Counted from the first letter of the stretch, positions 1 through 11,000 are shown. The stretch: DNA of 12,354 bases from Methanobacteriota archaeon (GCA_002731395.1 PCBQ01000077.1:1-12354); one strand, 5' to 3'. The notes: generated by a model from the letters alone, not told the origin. Numbers and translations are program-made.

Positions 1-366
1 GGCGATGCTGACCAACATGTCGAGGTCAGGTGCCTCCGGCACGTTGGGGTCGTCTTCCATGTTCAATTCTGGAGGGTTGAGGTTCAGCGCGAGGGCTTCG
101 AGACGGCGCGCTGCTTCTCGGTCGAGTCTCGCTTTCTTTTGAGCGGGCGTCAAATCATCAAACAACGGTCCCAAACGTATCAAGCCGAGCATGGTCGGTG
201 GGAGTGAGTCGTCGTAATCCCACGGCGGAGCGACCCCTCCAAATCCGTACTTGCTGGCCTTCATGGCGTCCAGCATGTGTTCCCCACGGCGACGACTCCA
301 TCGTCGAAGCAGCCAACATCCCGCTCCGACACCGCTTGCAGCACCGGCCCATAGCAGGGGGTCCAT
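1..366 (-). CDS. Hypothetical protein with N-terminal membrane anchor (C-terminus cut by window edge)
   Basis: Reading the minus strand from the ATG at 366 gives 122 uninterrupted codons to the left edge, so the C-terminus is missing. The protein opens with a short hydrophobic stretch (about residues 3-20, Gly/Ala/Leu-rich with Trp) followed at once by a basic cluster (RRWSRRRG). This suggests a single membrane anchor with an N-out/C-in topology. The rest is soluble, with an Asp/Pro-rich patch (APPWDYDDSLPP), a Lys/Arg-rich helix (about residues 79-94) and an acidic tail. I recognise no family. It lies 44 nt downstream of the korB-like stop on the same strand and is probably co-transcribed. 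No good Shine-Dalgarno precedes the ATG. An in-frame TTG at 414 overlaps the korB stop as TTGA and would add 16 residues (including QVLL) that lengthen the hydrophobic segment. Coding status is fairly secure; the start is uncertain. Confidence 0.6.
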   Translation of the reverse strand, partial: MDPLLWAGAASGVGAGCWLLRRWSRRRGEHMLDAMKASKYGFGGVAPPWDYDDSLPPTMLGLIRLGPLFDDLTPAQKKARLDREAARRLEALALNLNPPELNMEDDPNVPEAPDLDMLVSIA

Positions 367-410
367 GAGGAGAACTTGTCCCGGCTCCTTCAGAAGAGTT
401 CCGGCTTGTC

Positions 411-1469
411 TCAACCGTCTCGGAAGGCGGAGATGACGGATTCCAAGGCAGCCTCAGAGGGGCGCAACTGTGCGCTTTCAAGGTCAATCAGCGCGGCTTC
501 GGGGAGGTTGAGCACCTCATGCATTGTGGGCTGGGTGCCGTCGAAATAGAGCAGGCCTGTGACGTGGTGGTGCTCAGAATCGGCCTTGTGAAGCGCAGAA
601 AGGGCCGCGACGGCATCAGAGGGGTCGTGCTCCGCGTCGATGGTCTCCAGTCGGATGGTCGAACCGTCATGCAACGTGATGTCCACGTAGTGGCCATCTG
701 GCACTTCGACCTCCTCGATGGGCAAGCGCTGTGGGATGTAGTCAGGCATGTGCAGGGTGACTTCGTTCTCCTTGACGTAGCCGTAGGATCTGTAGGACTC
801 GTCGTTGTTGTTGAAAGTCACACAGGGTGAGATGACGTCGATCAACGCGAAGCCTTTGTGAGCCATGGCCGCCTTGAGCAGGGCCGTCAGCTGCTTCTTT
901 GAGCCGGAGAAAGAACGGGCCACGAAGGTGCAGCCAAGGTTGATGGCGAGTGCGCACAAATCGATGGGTGTCTGCTCGTTCGGGCGCCCCTTTTTCTTCT
1001 TCGAGCCGACTTCAGCCGTGGCGGAATACTGACCTTTCGTGAGCCCGTAGACGCCGTTGTTCTCAACAATGTAGACCATGTCCAAGTTGCGGCGAATGGC
1101 GTGGATGAGTTGCCCGATGCCGATGGATGCGCTGTCGCCGTCACCGGACACGCCGAGGTAAGTGAGGTCGCCGTTGACGGCGGCCGCACCGGTGGTCACC
1201 GATGGCATTCGGCCGTGCACGGTGTTGAATCCGTGGGACTGTCCGAGGTAGTAGGCGGGCGTTTTCGAAGAACAACCGATGCCCGACATCTTGGCGATGC
1301 GGTGTGGCTCAATGCCATTTTCCCATGCGGCCTTGATGATGACAGACGAAATTTGGTCGTGGCCGCATCCAGGGCACAGCGAGGAAGGACCGCCCTTGTA
1401 GGCGTCAACAGGCTGGTTGATCGTGTTGAGTTTCACAGGACGGGCCTTTCGTGCGGGGGCATCGCTCAT
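411..1469 (-). CDS. korB: 2-oxoacid:ferredoxin oxidoreductase, beta subunit (KorB-like)
   Basis: This is the thiamine-diphosphate and [4Fe-4S]-binding half of a cytoplasmic 2-oxoacid:ferredoxin oxidoreductase, which turns a 2-oxoacid plus CoA into acyl-CoA, CO2 and reduced ferredoxin. In the 352 residues I see CPGCGH (C32, C35), GIGCSS (C66) and a fourth cysteine in ISPCVTFN (C216), together the usual four cluster ligands. GDGD at 109-112 with NN at 137-138 and YGLTKGQ at 141-147 is the TPP/Mg2+ site. About 100 residues after the core form a C-terminal extension, as in longer KorB proteins. The ATG overlaps the stop of the alpha gene (ATGA), with a strong GGAGGTG 5 nt upstream, so the start is secure and translation is probably coupled. 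Substrate (2-oxoglutarate, pyruvate or a broader range) cannot be decided from sequence inspection. The symbol is given by family resemblance. Confidence 0.93.
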   Translation of the reverse strand: MSDAPARKARPVKLNTINQPVDAYKGGPSSLCPGCGHDQISSVIIKAAWENGIEPHRIAKMSGIGCSSKTPAYYLGQSHGFNTVHGRMPSVTTGAAAVNGDLTYLGVSGDGDSASIGIGQLIHAIRRNLDMVYIVENNGVYGLTKGQYSATAEVGSKKKKGRPNEQTPIDLCALAINLGCTFVARSFSGSKKQLTALLKAAMAHKGFALIDVISPCVTFNNNDESYRSYGYVKENEVTLHMPDYIPQRLPIEEVEVPDGHYVDITLHDGSTIRLETIDAEHDPSDAVAALSALHKADSEHHHVTGLLYFDGTQPTMHEVLNLPEAALIDLESAQLRPSEAALESVISAFRDG

Positions 1470-3253
1470 GCTTCCACCTCCTCGATGGTGGCCATGATCC
1501 GTTCAGCGTAGATCGAGGCGCGAGGTGGCATGCCGTCGGAGTAGGCCACAGAGTGGACACGGTCCACAAGGTGGTTGGGCAGCTCACGGCGCATGATGCC
1601 CCAGAGTTGTCCGTCCCGGTTGATCTCCAGCACAATGACGGTCTTGTGACGAGCGCAGAACGCCTCAATTTCGCTGTGCAGCGGAAGGCTGCGCACGCGG
1701 CATTGGCTTACCTTGCGGCCTTGGGCTTCGATGATGTCATCGATTTCTTGGATGGTGTTCTCCATGCTGCCGAAGTAGACGATGCCGACGTCGCACTCCT
1801 CTTCCTCGCGGAGGATCGGTGCCGGGAGGTGGTCGCGTGCGCCGTCGATTTTACGACGCAGCCGGTCCATCAGATCGAGATAAATGTGGGCTTTTTCGGA
1901 ATAGACGCCATATTCATCGTGGCCCGTACCTCGGTACAGGATGGGCGCCATGCCGCTGCCGGGTAGGGTGCGGTAGGGGATGCCGTCACCGTCGACGTCA
2001 CGGTAGCGGCCGAACTCTTCCATGGCTTCGAAAATGTCACGCTCACGGATGACCTTGCCGCGGTCCATTGGAACGTCGGGATAGGTGAAGCCCTCACAGG
2101 GCCAGCGGTTCATGCCTAGATCGAGGTCGGAAAGGCCGAACACAGGCGTTTGGAAGCGCTCGGAAACGTCGAAGGCACGCCAGCCGAATTCGAAACATTC
2201 CTCGACGGTGCCAGGGACGAGCACGATGTGCTGGGTGTCGCCGTGGCTGCCTTCGTAAAGCATCTGCAGGTCGGATTGTTGGGTGCGGGTGGGAAGGCCG
2301 GTCGATGGTCCGACGCGGTTGACGTCCCAGAAGACGCAAGGAACCTCAGCAAAGTATGCCAATCCGATGAATTCCTGCATCAGAGAGATGCCTGGTCCTG
2401 AGGTGGCGGTCATGCCGCGGGCGCCGGCCCAACCTGCGCCGATGACCATTCCAGCCGCGGCCAGTTCGTCTTCGGCCTGCACGACGGCGCAGGTTGCTTC
2501 ACCGTCCTCGTTGGTCCGCAACTCGGGGATCCATCCAATGATGCCTTCAGCAAGGCTGGAGGAAGGCGTGATTGGGTACCAAGCGAGCATTTGGACGCCC
2601 CCAAAAATTGAGCCGAGGGCAGCGGCTTCGTTTCCTTCCATGAAGAAGCGTCCCTCGTTGCTACCGCGTGCAGCGACCGCATAGGGGTCTTCTTTGGTGA
2701 GGTGCTCACGTGCGTGATCGCGTCCAAGGTGGAAGGCGGTGGTGTTGAGTTCAATGGCCGAAGCCTTGCCCTTGAATTGCTTCCCGATGGCTTCGACAAC
2801 CGCGGATTCGTCAATGCCAAGCAGTTCAGCCAGGACGCCGACATAGATGACGTTCGCGATCATGCGGGCCAACTTGGCGTTCACACCACGGGCCATTTTG
2901 GTCATGGGGACGGGATAGGAGATGACGTCCTCACGGTCCATGGGCTTCTTGGCATCGCTGTTCCACACGACGACGGTTCCGGGCTCGAGCTGGGCGAGGT
3001 CGTCTTCCCACGTGGCCGGGTTAACCAGCACCTGGATGTGGGTGCGGTCGCCGGGCGCTTGGTACCCGGCATCAGAAAGCCGCACGATGTACCAGGTCGG
3101 AAGGCCAGAGATGTTTGAGGGAAAGAGGTTTTTTCCGCTCACTTCAATGCCCATGTTGAACAGAGATTGGAGCAGGATGAGGTTGGCCGACTGAGAGCCG
3201 GTTCCGTTCGCAGTGGCGATGTTGATGGTGAAGTCGTTGACGATGGCGTCCAT
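1466..3253 (-). CDS. korA: 2-oxoacid:ferredoxin oxidoreductase, fused gamma-alpha subunit (KorA-like)
   Basis: This is the partner of the downstream beta subunit. It has 595 residues from the ATG at 3253. The gamma domain comes first (about residues 8-190: GTGSQSAN at 17-24, SGKNLFPSNISGLP at 39-52), and the alpha pyrimidine-binding domain follows (about 205-595). The alpha part shows YPITPSS at 226-232, the SGPG segment at 285-288, and GPSTGLPTRTQQSDL at 315-329. This gamma-alpha fusion with a separate beta is the two-subunit form found in aerobic archaea and actinobacteria. No ferredoxin-like delta subunit is seen nearby. I chose 3253 because a GAGG lies 7 nt upstream and the family-like sequence begins there. 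ATGs at 3277 and 3280 are alternatives. The open frame runs on to 3520, but that part has no family character and would overlap the divergent isomerase gene. The stop overlaps the korB start by 4 nt. Confidence 0.92.
   Translation of the reverse strand: MDAIVNDFTINIATANGTGSQSANLILLQSLFNMGIEVSGKNLFPSNISGLPTWYIVRLSDAGYQAPGDRTHIQVLVNPATWEDDLAQLEPGTVVVWNSDAKKPMDREDVISYPVPMTKMARGVNAKLARMIANVIYVGVLAELLGIDESAVVEAIGKQFKGKASAIELNTTAFHLGRDHAREHLTKEDPYAVAARGSNEGRFFMEGNEAAALGSIFGGVQMLAWYPITPSSSLAEGIIGWIPELRTNEDGEATCAVVQAEDELAAAGMVIGAGWAGARGMTATSGPGISLMQEFIGLAYFAEVPCVFWDVNRVGPSTGLPTRTQQSDLQMLYEGSHGDTQHIVLVPGTVEECFEFGWRAFDVSERFQTPVFGLSDLDLGMNRWPCEGFTYPDVPMDRGKVIRERDIFEAMEEFGRYRDVDGDGIPYRTLPGSGMAPILYRGTGHDEYGVYSEKAHIYLDLMDRLRRKIDGARDHLPAPILREEEECDVGIVYFGSMENTIQEIDDIIEAQGRKVSQCRVRSLPLHSEIEAFCARHKTVIVLEINRDGQLWGIMRRELPNHLVDRVHSVAYSDGMPPRASIYAERIMATIEEVEA
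1475..1481 (-). promoter_or_regulatory. Strong Shine-Dalgarno for korB
   Basis: The minus strand reads GGAGGTG, then a 5-nt spacer (GAAGC), then the korB ATG. The same bases encode the EEVEA C-terminus of the alpha subunit, and its TGA overlaps the ATG. This decides the korB start and suggests translational coupling. Confidence 0.8.
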
Positions 3254-3260
3254 GGTGCTG

Positions 3261-3264
3261 CCTC
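3261..3264 (-). promoter_or_regulatory. Probable Shine-Dalgarno for korA
   Basis: The minus strand reads GAGG 7 nt before the ATG at 3253. This is the main reason for preferring 3253. Before the alternative ATG at 3280 there is only a run of G (GGGGGAC), which is a poorer match. Confidence 0.45.
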
Positions 3265-3280
3265 GTGGTGCTTTCATCAT

Positions 3281-3401
3281 GTCCCCCGAAAGGTCCGACG
3301 CTCCGCGCCTTGTTGGCGTCGCCTCAGACCTTTGAATATGACGCCAATGTCCATCACCTGAATCAAGGGACAAATCAAAACGAGAAGGTCCATCGCAGGC
3401 C
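3281..3401. promoter_or_regulatory. Divergent intergenic region between korA and the cyclophilin gene
   Basis: The two genes point away from each other, so promoters for both should lie here. The only clearly AT-rich core near the middle is TTTGAATAT at 3331-3339, which reads as ATATTCAAA on the minus strand. It could be a TATA box for korA (predicted transcript start near 3309, leader of roughly 30-55 nt) or for the isomerase (leader about 40 nt). A second, A-rich candidate, CAAATCAAAA at 3371-3380, is centred 26 nt before the isomerase ATG and would fit a leaderless transcript. None is a consensus match. Confidence 0.4.
3313..3347. repeat. Perfect 8-bp inverted repeat flanking an AT-rich core
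   Basis: TTGGCGTC at 3313-3320 and GACGCCAA at 3340-3347 are exact reverse complements separated by 19 bp. The spacer holds the AT-rich TTTGAATAT core. The placement in a divergent promoter region suggests an operator for a dimeric regulator. This is an inference, and a chance repeat is possible. Confidence 0.4.
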
Positions 3402-4454
3402 ATGGCGAGCGAAGAGGTCCAGAAAGCTTGGAGCCGTGCGGAGGCGGATTTGAAGAAAGGCAAGCACGCGGGCGTTGTCGACCTCATGCGCGAGACCGAC
3501 AGCGAAGGAGTGCATGCCATGACATGGTACCTCGCCGGTTTGGCGCGACGCGAGGAAGCGAAGATTTCTGGCGCGGCTTCGATCTACCGACAAGCCGCGA
3601 AAAACCTCCGCACAGCGACGCAAATGGATCGTCGCACCAAGCGGTACAACACCGCCTACAACGATTTGCTCAACGAGATGACCGAGAAGCGCATCGGTGA
3701 GTACCTCATTCCACCACTCCTCAAGGACGGAACGCCAACCCTGACCTCGTTTGGGCTGATGGGCGTGGTGTTCCTCGCCGTGCTTTTTGCCCTCAGTCAG
3801 GCCGGCAGCAGTGCGGCGCTGACCGGTGACGAAATGGTGCGGATGTCCTTGACGTGGACCGATGCCGACGGCACCGAGCGCTCCGGTGACGTGACCATCC
3901 AGATCCACGCGGACGCACCGTCCCACGCTTCCTCCTTCATGCAGCATGTCAACGAAGGGACCTACGACGGGACCATCTTCCATCGTGTGATCGACGGCTT
4001 CATGATCCAAGGCGGGGATTTTGAGAACAGCGACGGTACGGGCGGATATGCTGCCTCATGGTTCGGTCACTGCGGGCCAAACGGCCAGGCCGAACCCTCG
4101 TCCAGTGCGTGCGACCGCACGCAGTACACCCTGCCTGACGAAGTTGACAACGGTCGTTTGCACGATGTCTGTGTCCTCTCCATGGCGAAGACCAACAACC
4201 CACACACCGGTGGGAGTCAATTCTTCCTGATTCCAGAGGATGCTGAAGACTCGTCAACAGGCCAACCGGGGACGCCATGGTTGAACGGCAAGCATACCGT
4301 CTTTGGCACCATCACCGACGGCTGTGAACACGTGACCTCCATCTCCGAGATTGAAACCGAAGGAAGCCAGAACAGCGACCCTGTCCATCAGGTGACTTTG
4401 GTCGAAGTGGTTTCGATGGGCGCAGACGACACGCCGTGGTACGTCTTCTGGTGA
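3402..4454 (+). CDS. Membrane-anchored cyclophilin-type peptidyl-prolyl cis-trans isomerase
   Basis: The protein has 350 residues in three parts. Residues 1-110 form a charged, helical, TPR-like region without a signal peptide. Residues about 116-134 (FGLMGVVFLAVLFALSQ core) are a single membrane helix. Residues 145-340 are a cyclophilin domain, which catalyses cis-trans isomerisation of X-Pro bonds during folding. The active-site pattern is intact: FHRVIDGFMIQGGD at 193-206 (R195, F200, Q203), GSQFF at 271-275 (Q273, F275), W293 and H298. Basic residues before the helix and acidic ones after it suggest a cytosolic N-terminus and an extracytoplasmic catalytic domain. An insertion at about 216-245 carries C224 and C237, possibly a disulfide; C257 and C308 are the other domain cysteines. 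The tail is unusually aromatic (WYVFW). No strong Shine-Dalgarno precedes the ATG. The next gene begins 49 nt downstream but has its own TATA-like site. Confidence 0.9.
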   Translation: MASEEVQKAWSRAEADLKKGKHAGVVDLMRETDSEGVHAMTWYLAGLARREEAKISGAASIYRQAAKNLRTATQMDRRTKRYNTAYNDLLNEMTEKRIGEYLIPPLLKDGTPTLTSFGLMGVVFLAVLFALSQAGSSAALTGDEMVRMSLTWTDADGTERSGDVTIQIHADAPSHASSFMQHVNEGTYDGTIFHRVIDGFMIQGGDFENSDGTGGYAASWFGHCGPNGQAEPSSSACDRTQYTLPDEVDNGRLHDVCVLSMAKTNNPHTGGSQFFLIPEDAEDSSTGQPGTPWLNGKHTVFGTITDGCEHVTSISEIETEGSQNSDPVHQVTLVEVVSMGADDTPWYVFW

Positions 4455-4475
4455 AGTTAGGTTGCATCCGTGCCG

Positions 4476-4482
4476 TTATAGA
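4476..4482 (+). promoter_or_regulatory. TATA-like element for aconitase
   Basis: TTATAGA lies between the isomerase stop and the aconitase ATG. Its core is centred about 26 nt before the ATG, the usual archaeal TATA-to-start-site distance. Transcription would then begin at or next to the ATG, giving a leaderless mRNA, which agrees with the absence of a Shine-Dalgarno. Confidence 0.55.
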
Positions 4483-4503
4483 CGGCCGTTCTGTCGCCAA
4501 ACC

Positions 4504-7173
<2,670 letters not shown>

Positions 7174-7209
7174 CGGTGGCTTGAAGGCACATCCGTCCAA
7201 GGGGTTGCC

Positions 7210-7854
7210 ATGGCCGACCTTCGAGGAACCGTCCGGTACCGTTTCCGCCACGATGAGGACGACATCGATGTCGTCATCGAGGGCGAGGCCGTGTGGGTCT
7301 CTAACCTCGTTGAAACCATGGAACTCAAAGGCGTCGGTTGGACCATGCCCATCGCACGGGCGTCGCGACCTCAGAACCTGAGTGGCTTGGCTGAGGACGA
7401 CGACCTTCCACAGGAAAACGCTCCACCGGCAGACCTTGGACCTGCTCCGGACCCGTCTCGCATCCCCGTGGTCCGACGGCCCATCGGACAGCTTGACTTG
7501 CAATCCGAGGTCGAACGCATCGGCCTTCAGGCGATGCAGCGGCCGGATCCGATTGAGTTGATGGAAGTGGTTGAGGGCCTCGATCGCCCGCTGCCGGTTA
7601 AGGATCCGACATCGGTCGATCCTCAGGCCGAGGCGTGGCTAAAGGAACTCATGGAGGTCGTCGTTCGTGAGCACGGCGCTACCGCTATGCGCACCGAGGA
7701 CATCGAAGAGGTCTTGGGCGAGCGATTAGGGGACCGTTCGGGCGGCGTGCTCGAAGTCTGGCTCGACTCGTTGTTCGCCGCGGGGAAACTGGTGAAAGTT
7801 CACGGCGGTCAAGGCACAGGATGGGGTCCATCTCCATCATGGTTGAAGGCGTGA
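7210..7854 (+). CDS. Hypothetical protein with winged-helix-like C-terminus
   Basis: I do not recognise this 214-residue protein. Residues 1-52 look like a small beta-rich domain (RGTVRYRFR, DIDVVIEGEAVWVSN). Residues 53-90 are an acidic, Pro-rich linker. Residues 91-135 are mixed helix and loop. Residues 138-200 have the helix-helix-helix-wing pattern of a winged helix: AEAWLKELMEVVVREHG, TEDIEEVLGERL, VLEVWLDSLFAAG, then KLVKVHGG and a Gly/Trp/Pro tail. It is acidic overall, has no signal or membrane segment, and is predicted to be cytosolic. A weak AAGGGG lies 5 nt before the ATG, and the aconitase stop is 36 nt upstream, so the two genes may share a transcript. A DNA-binding or protein-interaction role is possible, but the fold call rests on pattern reading only. 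Confidence 0.75.
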   Translation: MADLRGTVRYRFRHDEDDIDVVIEGEAVWVSNLVETMELKGVGWTMPIARASRPQNLSGLAEDDDLPQENAPPADLGPAPDPSRIPVVRRPIGQLDLQSEVERIGLQAMQRPDPIELMEVVEGLDRPLPVKDPTSVDPQAEAWLKELMEVVVREHGATAMRTEDIEEVLGERLGDRSGGVLEVWLDSLFAAGKLVKVHGGQGTGWGPSPSWLKA

Positions 7855-7963
7855 TAATTTCCTTACAATCGGGACACTGCGGGGCGTAGCCGCTCCTGAA
7901 TTCTTGCCCGAGATTGCAAAGGCATTAAGGCTGAACCGAGGCTCCGTCTAACGAGTGGTGTTG
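7855..7963. other. Intergenic spacer before the secreted giant protein
   Basis: This 109-nt gap starts with a T-rich patch (AATTTCCTTA) just after the upstream stop that might help termination. It contains a short GCGG/CCGC stem (7879-7893) too weak to call a terminator. CATTAAGG near 7923-7930 is a poor TATA candidate for the next gene. GGTG at 7957-7960, 3 nt before ATG 7964 and 6 nt before ATG 7967, could serve as a weak ribosome binding site. Confidence 0.3.
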
Positions 7964-8065
7964 ATGATGACCAAGACCGACCGCCGAAAGCGCGCCCTGA
8001 GCCTCATGCTCGTTGCGCTGTTCACGACTTCCCTGATGACCGCCTTTGCCGCTCCTGCCGGGGCA
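7964..8065 (+). other. Sec-type signal peptide of the giant protein
   Basis: A basic n-region (KTDRRKRA, residues 4-11) is followed by a hydrophobic core (LSLMLVALFTTSLMTAFA, residues 12-29) and an AGA/S site after residue 34. An alternative cleavage is after A29. There is no twin-arginine motif with the needed hydrophobic context and no lipobox cysteine. Confidence 0.8.
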
Positions 8066-11000
8066 TCGATGGCCCGAACTTACACCGCTGGACGCGACCC
8101 ACAAGACATCGCGATTGGCGACCTTGACGGCGACGGTCACAACGACCTTGCCATCGCGACCGACGGCGCCCACACGATTTCCATCCTGTGGAACGACGGG
8201 AACGGCAACTTTTGGGACCGCACCGACGTCTGGGTCACAGGCAACACCAGCCGAAACGCCGACTGGGACGAGTTCTCCAACGTTCAGTTCATCGAGGTCG
8301 GTGAGTTCAATGGTGACTCAGACCTTGACATTGTCATCTACCAGCGCAACAACCCGTTCAAGCGGGACGATGCTGGCAACCTGGCCAGCGAGCCCGGCAA
8401 CCTCACCATCATCGAGAACGACGGTGGCCGCAGTTTCTCCATCGGCCAGCGTTACACGCACTTTTACGGTTGGGACATCGAGGTCGGTGACTTCAACGAC
8501 GACGGCGACGACGACGTGGCCATCCTCGGCCTCTACCCTGACATCACCACCCAATACTTGCAGGTCTACAAGGGCCCAATCACATGTGCCGAGACCGCTC
8601 CCAGCACTCCAGGACCCCCGCTCACCAGCGCGGGCAATTGTGGTGAAAAGACCGATCTAGGGCCAGCCAGCACTTACAGCTATCGCGAGTTCGAGGTTGG
8701 CGATTACGGTGAAACCGAATCGAACGGTATCAGCACATGCGTCGACGATGACATTTTCCTCCTTCGCAGCGAAGGCATCGACTATGCCACCAACGCACCG
8801 ACCAATCCAGGCAACAGCGACAACGTGACGATTTTGGAATATGGATGCACCACCCAGTCAGGCGACCGTTTCCCTACGGCGCCTACCAACCCCACCATCA
8901 TCCAAATGGGCACCGTGTTCGGCGGCCTCGACATCGCCGATCTCGACGATGACGGCACCACCGACGTCATCGCGATGACCGACGGCAACGTGCGCAACAT
9001 CACCTACACCGTGTCCACCTCTCAGGGGAACTGGGGCACGCCCCAGATTGCGTATTTCGGCCCGTACATTTCCTATGACCTGACCGTGGCCGACTTGAAC
9101 GGCGACGGCCACCCCGATTTCGTCAACCCCACCGTTGCGTACCAGCAGGACTCGACGGACTCGGCGGGCGGCACGACGAGCGCGTTCTACTTGAACTTCC
9201 CAAGTACCGTGCAGGTGACCCTTTCATCCGGTGCAAACCAGCACACGAATCCGCTTTCCTACGAGAGCGGTCGCCGACCAAACATGGCGGCGGTCGGCCA
9301 GCTGGCCGGCGACGCGCAGTCCGCACCGGACATTGCGGTCGGCCACACCTCCTACAACTTCGGCAGTTGGGTGGACAACTTCGGCTGGGACGGACAGTAC
9401 GACACCATCACCGTCGTTGAGATGGACAACAAAGATCTGGCCGTGACCGGTCTTTCGGTGAACCCGGTTGATCGCTGGTTTGGCGTGGCCGGAGAAGGCA
9501 GCCGTCAGATCAACGTCACGGTGACCAACACCGGCATGGACACCCTCAACACGGGTTCCGCCACCGTTGACGTCGAGTTGAAGATCGTTGACGAGGCAGG
9601 GTCCTCGAACACCACGGTCTACGCCAACGACTGGGACAGTCCTGAGGACGCTTCTGGATGCGGCACGGGCTGCACATGGGCGTACGAGGAGTACGTGGAC
9701 GGCTACACCCACTGGCACCTCCAAACGAACAGCTCCGTTGGCGCCACGGGCAATCCAAACGGCAACAACGGTGCGAACATTTCGTCCAACTACCTGAACC
9801 AAGGGAACTTCATGTGGGCCGGTGAAGCCGTGACCAACAGCAGCGGCGACCTGTGGACCGGCTACGGCAAGAACTGGGACGACGCGATGGTCCTCGAAAA
9901 CGTGGATTTGACCAACTCCGACCGCGCCTTCATGAGCGTTGAGTTGTTCAAGCATCTCGGCTTTGGTGCCCTTGGAGGTGCAGACGCCAACGGATTCGTC
10001 GTCAACGACGTATGGGACGACATGGCGATCGTCGAAGTGGGCAGCGATGAAACCGGATGGAGCACCATTGGTTGCCCCTCTGAGGCCTTGTTCACCGGTG
10101 CCTGTGGTTCCGGAGATTCCTTCTGGGGTGGCTTCGACAACGAACGTTTGTTCAAGCAATTGAACGGTGGAGCCGCCGAATCGCGCTTCTATTACGGCGT
10201 GTACTTCTTCAGCACCTACTACGGTTGGCAAAACTTCACTGCAGACGACCTCGGTGAGTTCGACCTCTCACCGTGGGCCGGCGAGACCGTGGACATCCGC
10301 TTCCGCTTCCGCACGGGCTTCCAAGGCTCAACCGCCGACGACGACGAGCAACTCTGGGACGGCTACGACGGCTTCGCTGTGGACAACCTGACCATCTACA
10401 AGCAGAACACGGCTTTCTTCCCCAACCCGCAACAGTCGCAGGCCACCATCGATTTGGCGGCCAACCCGCTCGCGCCCGGCGAGGAATACACCACCTCGAT
10501 CACCGCGAGCCTGGTGAACGACACCACCTACCGTGTGTCAGCCGTGCTGTCCAACAACGCGTGGGATGAGCAAGAACTGAACGACGAATTGGTGGGTTAC
10601 CTCACGCCGTTCAACGTGTATGATCCTGCGGTGGAAGGCATCGAAAACTTCCGCGCTGGTGCCCTCTATGCTGAGGACACCTTCGACATCGTGGTTACCA
10701 CCAACAACTGGGGCAACACCGAGGTGGACTTCGACGTCAAGGCCTCGGTCTTCTCTGCCTTGCCTTCTGACATCTACTGCGGTACACCAAGTCAGGTCTG
10801 TGAGGAATCCTTCGAGACCACGAGCCAAGGCTACCGCTTCTCCCATGACGGCAACCCCAACGGAGCCATCTACACTGAGGCTTCCTGTACCGAAGCCATC
10901 TTTGGTGAGGCCGCCTACTGGTTTGGCCACCCATGCGATACCGCCACTGACGGATACGGCGAGGAATGGAACGAGACGATGACCATCCCCGACGTTGACA

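Noticed and set aside
3254..3520. Extension of the korA frame to 3520 (89 more residues)
   Set aside because: The added residues have no family character, overlap the divergent isomerase start and cover the only intergenic promoter region. A GAGG precedes the ATG at 3253.
3375..4010. 211-residue open frame antisense to the cyclophilin gene
   Set aside because: The plus-strand protein has an intact cyclophilin active site. The antisense frame has no motif.
4462..4503. TTG start giving a 903-residue aconitase
   Set aside because: The 14 added residues are Arg/Cys-rich and unlike AcnA N-termini, and the segment contains the TATA-like element. The ATG at 4504 gives the usual family length and cysteine numbering.
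7879..7893. GCGG/CCGC hairpin as a terminator
   Set aside because: The stem is only four base pairs and no T-run follows, so it does not support a terminator call.
9224..10231. 335-residue open frame antisense to the giant secreted protein
   Set aside because: Its composition mirrors the Asp/Asn/Thr codons of the plus strand (GTC/GTT Val, GGT Gly), it shows no domain, and the plus-strand frame is continuous with clear repeats.
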